Below, piece by piece: positions 35,391-44,000 of a DNA stretch of 57,833 bases (positions are counted from its first letter, which is position 1; every line of letters begins with the position of its first letter). Source of the stretch: Phycisphaerales bacterium (GTDB taxonomy: Bacteria; Planctomycetota; Phycisphaerae; Phycisphaerales; UBA1924); contig JALHNL010000012.1 in assembly GCA_022843545.1 (NCBI GenBank), positions 1-57,833 of the forward strand, given 5' to 3'. The notes under the pieces are model-generated. The model had not been told where the DNA came from. It was given only the letters and a program-made list of their open reading frames with translations, and ran no database searches. The translations under genes and the position numbers were made by a program.

Positions 35391-37268
35391 ATGCCCGTGC
35401 TGCTGCGCTGGTTCCTGCGACTTGGCCCCACCAACCCGATCGCGGTTCGGCTGGTGGCCAACGGGTCGCGCCGGTCGCGGCACCTCTATATCCGGATGGG
35501 CTACCTGGGCGCGCTGATCGTCGTGCTGCTCTACGCCCTGCTGATGAAGGTTCAGGGAGACACCGCGGCGTATCAGGACCTGGCGGCGGCGGGGGCCACG
35601 AGCTTCAAGTGGGTCGCTTACCTGCAGATCGCGCTGATCTGCATGATGGCTCCGGTGTTCATGGCCGGGGCGATCGCTCAGGAGGCGGACCCGCGGACCT
35701 GGGACATCCTGCTGACCACGCCGCTGGGCGCGACGGAGATCGTGCTGGGGAACCTGCTGGGGCGGCTGTTTTTCATCCTCGCTCTGCTGGCGAGCAGTCT
35801 GCCGCTGTTCGCGGTGACGCAGTATTTCGGCGGGGTGCCCGGGGACACGATCTTTGCGAGTTATCTGATCGCGGCGTGCGCCGCGCTGGTGGTGGGCTGT
35901 CTGGCGATCGCGCTGTCGGTGTCGCGGCTGGTCGGGCGGCGGGCGGTGTTCGCGTTCTACGTGGGCGTCGTGTCGTACATCGCGGTGACGTGGGCGATCG
36001 ACGCGCTGACGGCCTCGCCCGGGCTCGTGAGCTGGATGACCTCGCTCAATCCGTTCCTGGCCCTGCGGGCGCTGCTGGATTCGGCGGGCTATGCGCGGTT
36101 CCCGGCGGGCTCGCAGGCCGGGGGGCTGGGGGCGTGGTTCCTCGAGAAGCCCGTCACCACGTTCTGCCTGCTGTCTTTGGCCCTGTCGATCGTGCTGATC
36201 GTGGCGTCGATCATCACGGTGCGGATCGGGGGGATCGCGGGCATCGGCGGGCTCTCGGGCCGGACCGGCACCAGCGGCGGCCCCGCGCCGTGGTGGCGGA
36301 AGATGCTGGGGCTGGGCGCGGCGGGGTCGGACGTTCGCCCGGCGCGAACGGTGTGGTCCAACCCGGTGGCCTGGCGCGAGGCGGCGTCGCGCAACGCCAC
36401 GCTGGGGCGGATCGCGGCGCGGTACGCGTTCATCGCGATCGGGGTGGGCTGGGCGGTGGTGCTGCTGTGGCTGTGGCACAAGGGGACGCTGAACACCACG
36501 CAGGCTCGGACCATTCTGGAGTTCACGATCCTGGGCGAACTGGGCGTGGTGACGCTGGTGGCGATCAACATGGCCGCGACGGCGGTGAGCCGCGAACGCG
36601 AGGACGGCACGCTGGACCTGATCCTGACCACGCCCATCACGCCGGCGATGTATCTGGCGGGCAAACTGCAGGGCATCGTGGCGTACGCGCTCCCGATGCT
36701 GATCGTGCCGGTGGCGACGCTGGGGCTGGCGGGGCTGTACGTGCTGATCGGCGGCTTCGGGCATGACCCCAAGGGCCTGACGGCGACGTTCACGACGGTG
36801 CTGGCGGGCGGGGCGACGGGCGGAATCCCCGTGCCGGCGGTCTTGCCGGAGGCGGGGCTGCTGCTGCTGCTGATCGGGGTGCCGTTCATCGCGCTGTGCG
36901 TGGTGATCGGGCTGTCGCTGTCGGTGCGGAGCAAGGGGACGATCGGGTCGGTGATGATCGCGGTAGGGATCGTGGCGGCGGTGGCGGGGACGGTGGGTCT
37001 GTGCGCGTGGAACGCGGCGAGCGGGCTGGCGATCCTGGGCCCGGTGGTGGCGGGGGCCAGCCCGGCCAGCGTGGCGCACGCGAGCATCTTCCCCGAGGAC
37101 GCCCTGGCCGAGACCATCGGACGCAACGACCTGTCCACCGCCCGCACCGCGCTGTTCATCGGCGTCTTGCTGGCGGCGGGCGTTCACGTGTTCGTGGTGC
37201 TGGCGATGCGCTCGGCGATGGTCCGCGGGTTTGACATGACCGTGCGGAAGCTGGCGGGGATGAAGTAG
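35391..37268 (+). CDS. Double ABC-2-type transporter permease
   Basis: A 625-residue inner-membrane protein made of two ABC-2-like halves. Each half has about six hydrophobic segments and the same cytoplasmic motif: D-P-R-T-W-D-I-L-L-T-T-P-L near residue 103 and E-D-G-T-L-D-L-I-L-T-T-P-I near residue 403. This motif follows helix 2 in ABC-2 permeases of the GldF/NatB type. Ordinary permeases have one such half (250-400 residues), so this looks like an internal duplication or fusion. No ATPase gene is adjacent, and the nearest one (lptB) is 2.7 kb away and belongs to another system. Substrate unknown. Confidence 0.7.
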   Translation: MPVLLRWFLRLGPTNPIAVRLVANGSRRSRHLYIRMGYLGALIVVLLYALLMKVQGDTAAYQDLAAAGATSFKWVAYLQIALICMMAPVFMAGAIAQEADPRTWDILLTTPLGATEIVLGNLLGRLFFILALLASSLPLFAVTQYFGGVPGDTIFASYLIAACAALVVGCLAIALSVSRLVGRRAVFAFYVGVVSYIAVTWAIDALTASPGLVSWMTSLNPFLALRALLDSAGYARFPAGSQAGGLGAWFLEKPVTTFCLLSLALSIVLIVASIITVRIGGIAGIGGLSGRTGTSGGPAPWWRKMLGLGAAGSDVRPARTVWSNPVAWREAASRNATLGRIAARYAFIAIGVGWAVVLLWLWHKGTLNTTQARTILEFTILGELGVVTLVAINMAATAVSREREDGTLDLILTTPITPAMYLAGKLQGIVAYALPMLIVPVATLGLAGLYVLIGGFGHDPKGLTATFTTVLAGGATGGIPVPAVLPEAGLLLLLIGVPFIALCVVIGLSLSVRSKGTIGSVMIAVGIVAAVAGTVGLCAWNAASGLAILGPVVAGASPASVAHASIFPEDALAETIGRNDLSTARTALFIGVLLAAGVHVFVVLAMRSAMVRGFDMTVRKLAGMK

Positions 37269-37275
37269 ACCCAAG

Positions 37276-37383
37276 GACTTGGCCACCGAGTCACCGAGGG
37301 CGCTGAGGCGCACAGAAAGAACCTGGTTTGAAGAGGCGTTGAGGGTCTGGCGTCGCGAGGTGGCGGCACGGAGTGCCGACCTA
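37276..37383 (+). repeat. Intergenic repeat remnants upstream of the zinc-ribbon gene
   Basis: Imperfect 8-9-base units related to CACCGAG (CCACCGAG, TCACCGAGG, GCGCTGAGG) occupy about 37280-37310. At 37365-37383 lies GGCACGGAGTGCCGACCTA, a near copy of a sequence at 40819-40837. Both look like fragments of dispersed non-coding repeats. Confidence 0.35.
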
Positions 37384-37393
37384 CCCGGGACGG

Positions 37394-37399
37394 TACACT
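37394..37399 (+). promoter_or_regulatory. Candidate -10 element (TACACT) for a leaderless mRNA
   Basis: TACACT ends 6 bases before ATG 37406, placing the expected transcription start on the start codon. No convincing -35. Confidence 0.4.
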
Positions 37400-37405
37400 G
37401 GGGGC

Positions 37406-37807
37406 ATGGTGCCCTCACCCGCGACGATCATGAGGCTGCGGTACTTTGTGCGGGTGGGTGTGCGCATCGCCGGGGCAGTGCTTGTCGCTTTCTCGATGGT
37501 ACTGGCAGCGGGTGTCTTGCTCGGCTTTGTGTCGCAGTTTGTCTCGGGCCAGGGGATCAGGCTCGGGTTCGTACTAGCTGGATTACTGACGGTGCTGGGG
37601 CCGGGAATGGTGGGATTACTCCTGGTCGCGCTGGCCCCCAAGGTCGCGCGATGGCTGGTTCCCATCCCCACCTACCGCTGCCCCCAATGCGACTACCCGC
37701 TCGCTGGGGTGACCGAGGGCTTTTGCCCTGAGTGCGGGCTAGTGCTTGGAGAAGAGGTGGTGGAAGCGGGGCGGCGGATCTCGGCGGGGCCTGGAAGAGG
37801 CGGGTAG
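37406..37807 (+). CDS. Small membrane protein with C-terminal zinc ribbon
   Basis: A 133-residue protein. Two hydrophobic segments (about 15-45 and 52-80) are followed by a rubredoxin-type zinc ribbon with C92-P-Q-C95 and C107-P-E-C110 (C-D-Y-P-L-A-G...G-F-C-P-E-C-G). This C-x-x-C-G/D-Y-x-L-x-G...C-P-E-C-G module is frequent in planctomycete membrane proteins of unknown function. A second ATG at 37430 would shorten it by eight residues, but the -10 spacing supports 37406. Confidence 0.65.
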   Translation: MVPSPATIMRLRYFVRVGVRIAGAVLVAFSMVLAAGVLLGFVSQFVSGQGIRLGFVLAGLLTVLGPGMVGLLLVALAPKVARWLVPIPTYRCPQCDYPLAGVTEGFCPECGLVLGEEVVEAGRRISAGPGRGG

Positions 37808-37862
37808 GCACGGAGGGCGGGCTTTCCCATTGTGAAACACCCCGACAACCCCCGTAAAGCCC

Positions 37863-37891
37863 TTGCCGAAGGAGTGGGTCGGGTGTACCTT
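37863..37891 (+). promoter_or_regulatory. Promoter of the beta-strand-repeat surface protein
   Basis: TTGCCG (37863-37868) and TACCTT (37886-37891) are 17 bases apart, which would give a leader of about 100 bases to ATG 37998. No strong Shine-Dalgarno sequence precedes that ATG. Confidence 0.5.
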
Positions 37892-37997
37892 GAACACGAC
37901 GAGAGGGTTCGCCGACCCGTGGGCTGATCCGTCCATTCTGGGCGGGTCCGGCGATCAGGCCCTGGCTGCTTGATCTCTTCTGGCTGGAACTCTCTCC

Positions 37998-39992
37998 ATG
38001 CTCGTCAATACCTCGTCGCTCGTTGGAGGTCGCGCTGCGCCCGCCGTGCTGATCGCTCTGGCCGGTCTGGCCATGGCCCCGAGTTCGGCGCTTGCGCAAT
38101 CGTGGGACGGGTTCGGGGCCACCGCGAACTGGTCGGACGCGGGGAACTGGTCGGGCTCGCCCGCGCCGGTGTCGAGCAACTCGACGGCCATCTTCTTCGG
38201 CGCGGGGCTGCAGCTGAACAGCGTGCAGAACATCGCCACGCCCTTCCAATTGTTCGACTTGACGTTCAACTCCTCGGCGGGCAACTACAACCTCTCGGGG
38301 GGCGAGATCCAGTTCGTGGGCGGGCGGCTGTTCTACAACGCCTCGTCCACGATCACGATCAACAACAACCTCTCGGTGGCGGCGGGCTTCGGCGGGCTGA
38401 ACATCCAGGGCACGGGCACGGGCACGCTCGCGCTCAACGGCAACATCGTGACGAACACCGCGCTGGCGAAGGTGGGCGCGTACACGCTGCTGCTCAACGG
38501 GACCAACAGCCTGACCGGGACGGTCTCGATCGGTGACGCCAGCAACAACGGCGGCGTGCTGGGCGCGGGCAGCGCGGCGGCGCTGGGCACCAGCGCGTCG
38601 ATGACCATCGGCGCGGGGTCCACGTTCCGCGCGTTCGGCACGTTCAGCCAGACGCGGAGCATGACCGCGCAGGGCACGCTGGGCGCGGTGGTGGAGGTGA
38701 CAGCGGGCAACACGCTGACCCACAACGGCACCATGGCGGGTACGACCTTCAACAAGACCGGCGCCGGAACGCTGATCGTGGGCAACACCGGCTCCTTCAC
38801 CGGCGTGCTGAACGTGAGCGGCGGGACGCTGCAGGCGTCGGCCGCCAACCAGCTGGGCAGTGCGGCGGGGCAGATCTCACTGACCAACAACGCGCGGCTG
38901 CGCGGCTCGGCGGCGTTCAACATCTCGCGCACGCTGAACATCGGCTCTGGAGGCGGCACGCTGGACCTGGCCCACGCGGGCAACACAAACCTGGGCACGC
39001 TGACGGGCACGGGCACCCTCACCAAGCAGGGCACGGGCACGCTGGTGCTCACCAACACCGTGGGCACCACCTTCGCCGGGGCGTTCAATATCGAGGAGGG
39101 CACGGTGCAGACCGCGGCGAGCCTCTCCACCGGCAGCGGGCCTGTCACGGTCTCCAATGACGCCACGCTGCGGTTCCATGACGGGTGGGCCGGCACGCAG
39201 AGCCTGACGATGGGCACGGGCGGCGGGCGGATCGACGTGCCGACCGGGCTGGCGACGTACTCGCCCTCGGTCGGGGGCACGAAGCTGACCAAGACCGGCG
39301 CGGGCCGGCTTGACCTGACGGGCGGCGCGTCACTCTTGGGCGGGCTGAACGTTCTGGGCGGCGAGCTGCGCCTGACCGGCGAGTTCGGCAGCGGGGCGCT
39401 GAGCACCGTCGCGGGCACGCTGCTCTCGGGGCAGGGCTCGTGGGCCGGCGCGATGAGCGTCGGGGGCGACTACGGGCGCGCGGGCGCCTCGCCGCTGTTC
39501 TCCGCTTCCAGCCTGTCGATGGCGGCGACGGGCGACCTGAACTTCGAGTTCACCCAGCAGGGCGGGCCGGACTTTTCGGCGCCCGGCGCGACGCTCAACG
39601 ACGTGCTGCGGCTGACGGGCACCGCGCCGCTGGGCGCGATCGCGGACGGCGCGCGGCTGGACTTCTTCCTGAACACGGGCGCCGCGATCATCGGGGGCGA
39701 GGTCTTCCGCGGGGGCCTGTTCACGGACATCTCCGCAGACTTCATCGCGTCGCTGAGCGCGGCGACGGTGCGGGTGTTTGTGGCCGACCCCCAGGGGCCG
39801 GTCAGCTACGGCGCGCAGGCGTACAGCCCGCTGGATCTGCCCTTCACGCTGTCGACGGTTGAGCACAGCGCGGCGCTGGGCTCGGGCGTGGTGAACGGGC
39901 GCATCCTGCAGATCGCGGTGGTGCCCACGCCCGGGGCGGCGGGGCTTCTGGCCCTGGGCGCGCTGGTCATCTCTCGGCGTCGTCGGGCCTGA
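37998..39992 (+). CDS. Autotransporter-type beta-strand-repeat surface protein with VPTP-type sorting tail
   Basis: A 664-residue exported protein. The signal peptide (about 1-33) ends A-L-A. The mature part opens W-D-G...W-S-D-A-G-N-W, then runs through many short Gly/Thr/Asn-rich strands of the autotransporter-associated type, such as L-T-K-Q-G-T-G-T-L-V-L-T-N, F-N-K-T-G-A-G-T-L-I-V-G-N and G-G-T-L-Q-A-S-A. These predict a right-handed beta-helix. There is no autotransporter barrel. Instead the C-terminus has V-P-T-P-G-A, a hydrophobic stretch and R-R-R-R-A, matching the tails at 31966-35072. Likely a surface or extracellular matrix protein. Confidence 0.82.
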   Translation: MLVNTSSLVGGRAAPAVLIALAGLAMAPSSALAQSWDGFGATANWSDAGNWSGSPAPVSSNSTAIFFGAGLQLNSVQNIATPFQLFDLTFNSSAGNYNLSGGEIQFVGGRLFYNASSTITINNNLSVAAGFGGLNIQGTGTGTLALNGNIVTNTALAKVGAYTLLLNGTNSLTGTVSIGDASNNGGVLGAGSAAALGTSASMTIGAGSTFRAFGTFSQTRSMTAQGTLGAVVEVTAGNTLTHNGTMAGTTFNKTGAGTLIVGNTGSFTGVLNVSGGTLQASAANQLGSAAGQISLTNNARLRGSAAFNISRTLNIGSGGGTLDLAHAGNTNLGTLTGTGTLTKQGTGTLVLTNTVGTTFAGAFNIEEGTVQTAASLSTGSGPVTVSNDATLRFHDGWAGTQSLTMGTGGGRIDVPTGLATYSPSVGGTKLTKTGAGRLDLTGGASLLGGLNVLGGELRLTGEFGSGALSTVAGTLLSGQGSWAGAMSVGGDYGRAGASPLFSASSLSMAATGDLNFEFTQQGGPDFSAPGATLNDVLRLTGTAPLGAIADGARLDFFLNTGAAIIGGEVFRGGLFTDISADFIASLSAATVRVFVADPQGPVSYGAQAYSPLDLPFTLSTVEHSAALGSGVVNGRILQIAVVPTPGAAGLLALGALVISRRRRA

Positions 39993-39998
39993 TATCCT
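39993..39998 (+). promoter_or_regulatory. Candidate -10 element (TATCCT) for leaderless lptB mRNA
   Basis: TATCCT begins directly after the previous stop codon and ends 5 bases before GTG 40004. No ribosome binding site is present. Confidence 0.4.
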
Positions 39999-40003
39999 CG
40001 GTC

Positions 40004-40792
40004 GTGCACCTGCTCCAGGCCTTCAACCTGCAGAAGTCGTTCTCCGGGCGCCAGGTCGTCAAGGGCGTGTCTTTCCACGTGGACGCGGGCGAGACCGTGG
40101 GCTTGCTTGGTCGCAACGGCGCGGGCAAGACCACCAGCTTCCGGATGACCATCGGGATGATCGAGCCTGACGGCGGGCGCGTCACCTTTGACGGCGACGA
40201 CGTGACCGCGCTGGCGATGTTCCAGCGCGCCCGGCTGGGTATGGGCTACCTGTCGCAGGAGCCCAGCATCTTTACCCGGCTGACGTGCGAGCAGAACCTG
40301 CTGGCGATCCTCGAGACGATGCCGCTGAGCCGGTCGCAGAGGCGCGAGCGCGCGGCCGAACTGCTCGCGCAGTTCGGGCTCACGCACAAGGCCCGGCACC
40401 AGGCGCGGACGTGCTCGGGGGGCGAGCGGCGCAAACTGGAGATCGCCCGCGCGCTGATCACCCAGCCCAAGCTCATTCTGCTCGACGAGCCCTTCAGCGG
40501 GGTGGACCCGATCGCCGTCGAAGACCTGCAGGGCGAGGTGCGCAAACTGGCGGCGCAGGGCATCGCGTTCCTGATCACCGACCACAATGTGCAGCAGACG
40601 CTGCGCGTGTGCGACCGGGCTTACATCATCGACGAAGGGCGCAAGCTGGCGGAGGGCGCGCCGCGCGACCTGGTGAAGGACCGAGTGGTGCGCGAGGCGT
40701 ACTTCGGCTCCCTGTTCCGCGGGGATGAGTTTGATCACCCGCCGGGCGCGCCGGCGTCTTCGGGCGGGCAGCCGGCGTCGTGGCCGGGGTGA
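40004..40792 (+). CDS. lptB: LPS export ABC transporter ATP-binding protein LptB
   Basis: A 262-residue cytoplasmic ATPase that powers the LptB2FG complex, which extracts lipopolysaccharide from the inner membrane. Walker A G-R-N-G-A-G-K-T-T (about 36-44), Q-loop Y-L-S-Q-E-P-S-I-F, signature C-S-G-G-E-R-R-K-L-E-I-A-R-A-L (about 137-151; the G-E-R-R-x-x-E-I-A-R-A-L form is diagnostic of LptB), Walker B L-I-L-L-D-E-P-F-S-G-V-D-P and H-loop T-D-H-N. Signature position 1 is Cys where Leu is usual. The C-terminal extension (about 20 residues, Gly/Pro-rich) is longer than usual. It starts with GTG, with the -10-like box 5 bases away. No lptA, lptC, lptF or lptG is in the window. Confidence 0.9.
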   Translation: MHLLQAFNLQKSFSGRQVVKGVSFHVDAGETVGLLGRNGAGKTTSFRMTIGMIEPDGGRVTFDGDDVTALAMFQRARLGMGYLSQEPSIFTRLTCEQNLLAILETMPLSRSQRRERAAELLAQFGLTHKARHQARTCSGGERRKLEIARALITQPKLILLDEPFSGVDPIAVEDLQGEVRKLAAQGIAFLITDHNVQQTLRVCDRAYIIDEGRKLAEGAPRDLVKDRVVREAYFGSLFRGDEFDHPPGAPASSGGQPASWPG

Positions 40793-40835
40793 AAGTGGGC
40801 AAGACCGGGCCGGGCGCTGGCACGGAGCGGCGACC

Positions 40836-40841
40836 TATCCT
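40836..40841 (+). promoter_or_regulatory. Candidate -10 element (TATCCT) upstream of the Gfo/Idh/MocA gene
   Basis: TATCCT ends 9 bases before ATG 40851, giving a predicted leader of 0-3 bases. It sits at the end of the repeat-like sequence 40819-40837. Confidence 0.35.
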
Positions 40842-40850
40842 CTGAGTCCC

Positions 40851-41921
40851 ATGACCGCCGCCAAGACTTCGTCCCGTCCCGTCGTCAAGGTTGATCCCAC
40901 GCGCCGCCCGCTGAGGGCCGGGGTGGTGGGGGTCGGGCGGATGGGACGGCTGCACGCCCGGGTGTATTCGCAACTGGAAGACACCGAACTGGTGGGCGTG
41001 GTGGACAACAACCCCGAGCGGGCGGAGGCGATCGCGGAGCAGTACGGCTGCAAGGCCTTCGCGAGCGTGGACGCGCTGCTGCGTGCGGGCGTGGACGTGG
41101 CCTCGGTGGCGGTGCCCACCAGCCACCACCGGGCCGCGGCGGAGCCCCTGCTGAGCCAAGGCGTGGCGTGCCTGATCGAGAAGCCCCTGGCGGGCGACGC
41201 GACGGAAGCCCAGCTCATCAAGAACGCGGCGGAGAAGGCCGGCGCGGTGCTGATGGTGGGTCACATCGAGCGGTTCAACCCGATCATGCGGGCGCTGCGG
41301 CGCGAGACCAACGGCGCGCCGATCATCCCACGCTTCATGGAGATCTCGCGCGTCAGCCCCATGACCTTCCGCTCGGTGGACACCAGCGTGGTCATGGACA
41401 TGATGATCCACGACCTGGACGTCGTGATCATGCTCATGGACGGCAAGGAGCCCGACGAGGTCTACGCCTCGGGCGTGCCGGTGATCACGGAGTACGAGGA
41501 CATCTGCAACGCGCGGCTGGTCTTCCGCCAGCCCTACGGCACGTGCGTGGCGAACATCACCACGTCGCGGCTGGCCCTCAAGACGGAGCGCATCACCCGC
41601 ATCACGGGCGAGAACGCGTACATCAAGCTCGACTACGGCGCCAAGGCGGGCTCCATCATCCGCCGGCTGGCCAACGAGGAGCAGATGAAGCAGGTGCGCC
41701 AGGCGCTGCGGCAGGGCGAAGACCTGACCAGCCTGAAGTGGCACGATCTGGTGCAGGTTGAAGAACTGCAGGTGGACGAGGGCGAGCCGATCGTGATGGA
41801 GATCAAGTCGTTCCTGGACGCCGTGATGACCGGGCAGCGCCCGGAGGTGGACGCGAGCGCGGGGCTGGCGAACGTTCGGACGGCGGAGCGGATCATCGAG
41901 GCGGCGCGGAAGATGCGGTAA
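40851..41921 (+). CDS. Gfo/Idh/MocA-family oxidoreductase
   Basis: A 356-residue NAD(P)-dependent dehydrogenase. N-terminal Rossmann motif G-V-V-G-V-G-R-M-G-R-L-H-A-R (about 22-35), then the family's E-K-P motif near residue 110 (L-I-E-K-P-L-A) and G-H-I-E-R-F-N-P in the middle. The H-I-E-R-F-N-P form is common in sugar-nucleotide dehydrogenases such as those oxidising the 3-hydroxyl of UDP-GlcNAc for lipid A or for diacetamido sugars. With lptB immediately upstream, a lipopolysaccharide precursor role is attractive but unproven; no partner aminotransferase is in the window. Longer in-frame starts overlap lptB and are rejected. Confidence 0.85.
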   Translation: MTAAKTSSRPVVKVDPTRRPLRAGVVGVGRMGRLHARVYSQLEDTELVGVVDNNPERAEAIAEQYGCKAFASVDALLRAGVDVASVAVPTSHHRAAAEPLLSQGVACLIEKPLAGDATEAQLIKNAAEKAGAVLMVGHIERFNPIMRALRRETNGAPIIPRFMEISRVSPMTFRSVDTSVVMDMMIHDLDVVIMLMDGKEPDEVYASGVPVITEYEDICNARLVFRQPYGTCVANITTSRLALKTERITRITGENAYIKLDYGAKAGSIIRRLANEEQMKQVRQALRQGEDLTSLKWHDLVQVEELQVDEGEPIVMEIKSFLDAVMTGQRPEVDASAGLANVRTAERIIEAARKMR

Positions 41922-41964
41922 GGCCGACGGGGCGCACGCGCGTGCGATGATCCCGAACCGTCGC

Positions 41965-41970
41965 TACCCT
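41965..41970 (+). promoter_or_regulatory. Candidate -10 element (TACCCT) for leaderless ABC-F mRNA
   Basis: TACCCT ends 5 bases before GTG 41976 and there is no ribosome binding site. Confidence 0.4.
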
Positions 41971-41975
41971 CCGCC

Positions 41976-43964
41976 GTGCCCATCCTCGCCGCGACCAATC
42001 TCGGGCTTTCCTTTGGCACCCGCACCATCCTGGGCGGGGTGTCGCTCTCGATCGAGCCCGGCGAGCGCGTGGGCGTGGTGGGGCGCAACGGCACGGGCAA
42101 GTCGACGCTGCTGAAGGTGCTGGCGGGGCTGGTGAAGCCCGACGCGGGTGAGGTCGTCCTCAACCGCGGCGCGCGGGCCGGCTATCTGCACCAGGACCCC
42201 AAGCTGGACCCGGACGAAACGCTCCGCGGCGCGGCGGAGGCGGCCTTTGAGCAACTGCACGAACTGCACCGCCGGCTCGACGAGGTCTTCCACAAGATGG
42301 AGACCGCGGAGGGTGACGAACTGGAACGGCTGATGAAGCTGCAGTCTCGCCTGGAGACGGAGATGGAGGCGGCGGGCGGCTACGCGATCGATCACAAGAT
42401 CGAGAGCGTGCTGCACGGGCTGGGCTTCAGCGATGCGCAGTTCACCGTGCCGATCCGCGGGCTGTCGGGCGGGCAGAAGGGGCGCGTGGCGCTGGCGCGG
42501 CTGCTGCTGGAAGAGCCGGACGTGCTGCTCCTGGACGAGCCGACGAACCACCTGGACATCGAGGGACGGCTGTGGCTGGAGCGGTTCTTGACCGAGGAGT
42601 TCCGCGGCGCGGTGCTGCTGATCAGCCACGACCGGTATCTGCTGGACAACGTGGTGACGCGGATCATCGAGGTGGAAGACGCGCGGCTGATCGACTACCC
42701 GGGCAACTACGAGGATTTCCGCGAGATCCGGCACATGCGCCGGCTCACGCAGCTCCGGGCGTTTGAGAACCAGCAGACGCAGTTCAAGAAGGAGGAGGCG
42801 TTCATCCGGCGCTATCGCGCGGGTCAGCGCGCCAAGCAGGCGCAGGGGCGCTTGAGCAAACTGGAGCGCGCCAAGGAGGGCAGCCTGGAGCGCCCGGCCG
42901 AGATGGGCGTGATGCGGCTGAAGCTGCCCAAGGCGGATCGCACGGGCGATCTGGTGGTCTCGGCGCGGGGCATCACCAAGGCGTATGCCCGCGACGACGG
43001 CACGACGCAGACGCTGTTCAAGAACCTGGACCTGATGGTTTCGCGCGGGGAGCGCTGGGGGATCATCGGTCCCAACGGCGCGGGCAAGTCCACGCTGGTG
43101 CGCTGCCTGCTGCGCGAGCAGACGCTGGACGAGGGCGTGGTGAACCTGGGCAGCAACCTCAAGATCGGCCACTACAAGCAGACGCACGAGCACCTGAACC
43201 CCGACGAGACGGTGGTGCGCTATCTGCAGGGCGTGATCCTGCGCGAGAACCCCACGCAGGCGCTCAGCGAGCAGCAGGCCCGCGACCTGGCCGGCGCGTT
43301 CCACTTCAGCGGGGGCGAGCAAGACCGCGAACTGGGCAGCCTGTCGGGCGGCGAACGCTCGCGGGCGGTGCTGGCGGGTCTGCTGGCCAGCGCCAAGAAC
43401 GTGCTGGTGCTGGACGAGCCCACCAACCACCTGGACATCCCGTCGGCCGAGCGGCTGGAAGAGGCCCTGCGCTTCCCCGAAGACGAGCGCGACGACGAGG
43501 CCTATGGCGGGGTGCTGATCCTGATCAGCCACGACCGCGCGCTCATCGACGCCACCTGCGACCACCTGCTGATCCTCGACGGGCGCGGGAACGTGCAGGT
43601 CTTCCACGGCAACTACACCGACTGGCACGAGAAGGAAGTGGAGCGCCAGAAGGCCCAGGCGGCGGCGGAGGCCGAGGCCAAGGCGCGGCGCGAGACCGCC
43701 GACCGCGCGCGGCAGGCGGCGGAAGCGGCGAAGGCCGCGAAGCCCGCGCCCAGCAGCAAGAACCCGCTGGCGAAGCTGAAGACCGAGCAGCTCGAGGAGC
43801 GGATCGCCAAGATCGAGAAGCGGATCAAGGAGATCGACGACCTTCTGGCGAGCGACGAGGTCTGGAAGAACCCCGTGAAGGGGCAGGCCCTAGGTGAGGA
43901 GCGCACCCGACTCGCGGCGGAACTGGAGCCCCTGGAATACGAGTATTTCAGCCGGGGAATGTGA
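41976..43964 (+). CDS. ABC-F family ATPase (Uup-like)
   Basis: A 662-residue cytoplasmic protein with two ABC domains and no membrane segments. First domain: Walker A G-R-N-G-T-G-K-S-T (about 36-44), signature L-S-G-G-Q-K-G-R-V near 163, D-E-P-T-N-H-L-D near 187. Then the inter-domain linker (about 235-305), rich in Arg, Lys and Gln. Second domain: G-P-N-G-A-G-K-S-T near 365, L-S-G-G-E-R-S-R near 455, D-E-P-T-N-H-L-D near 478. A charged Ala-rich C-terminal extension (about 545-640) predicts a coiled coil as in Uup. ABC-F proteins act on the ribosome, for example to relieve stalling. Which subfamily this is cannot be settled by eye. GTG start. Confidence 0.88.
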   Translation: MPILAATNLGLSFGTRTILGGVSLSIEPGERVGVVGRNGTGKSTLLKVLAGLVKPDAGEVVLNRGARAGYLHQDPKLDPDETLRGAAEAAFEQLHELHRRLDEVFHKMETAEGDELERLMKLQSRLETEMEAAGGYAIDHKIESVLHGLGFSDAQFTVPIRGLSGGQKGRVALARLLLEEPDVLLLDEPTNHLDIEGRLWLERFLTEEFRGAVLLISHDRYLLDNVVTRIIEVEDARLIDYPGNYEDFREIRHMRRLTQLRAFENQQTQFKKEEAFIRRYRAGQRAKQAQGRLSKLERAKEGSLERPAEMGVMRLKLPKADRTGDLVVSARGITKAYARDDGTTQTLFKNLDLMVSRGERWGIIGPNGAGKSTLVRCLLREQTLDEGVVNLGSNLKIGHYKQTHEHLNPDETVVRYLQGVILRENPTQALSEQQARDLAGAFHFSGGEQDRELGSLSGGERSRAVLAGLLASAKNVLVLDEPTNHLDIPSAERLEEALRFPEDERDDEAYGGVLILISHDRALIDATCDHLLILDGRGNVQVFHGNYTDWHEKEVERQKAQAAAEAEAKARRETADRARQAAEAAKAAKPAPSSKNPLAKLKTEQLEERIAKIEKRIKEIDDLLASDEVWKNPVKGQALGEERTRLAAELEPLEYEYFSRGM

Positions 43965-43988
43965 TGTGCGATCGGGGCGGGGCTGTGG

Positions 43989-43994
43989 TAGATT
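43989..43994 (+). promoter_or_regulatory. Candidate -10 element (TAGATT) for a leaderless mRNA
   Basis: TAGATT ends 6 bases before ATG 44001. The GAGGGG that touches the ATG is too close to act as a normal Shine-Dalgarno sequence. Confidence 0.35.
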
Positions 43995-44000
43995 GAGGGG

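Noticed and set aside
37808-37997. Possible riboswitch in the leader of the beta-strand-repeat protein
   Set aside because: A promoter and a leader of about 100 bases exist, but no conserved riboswitch core or terminator/antiterminator pair could be recognised.
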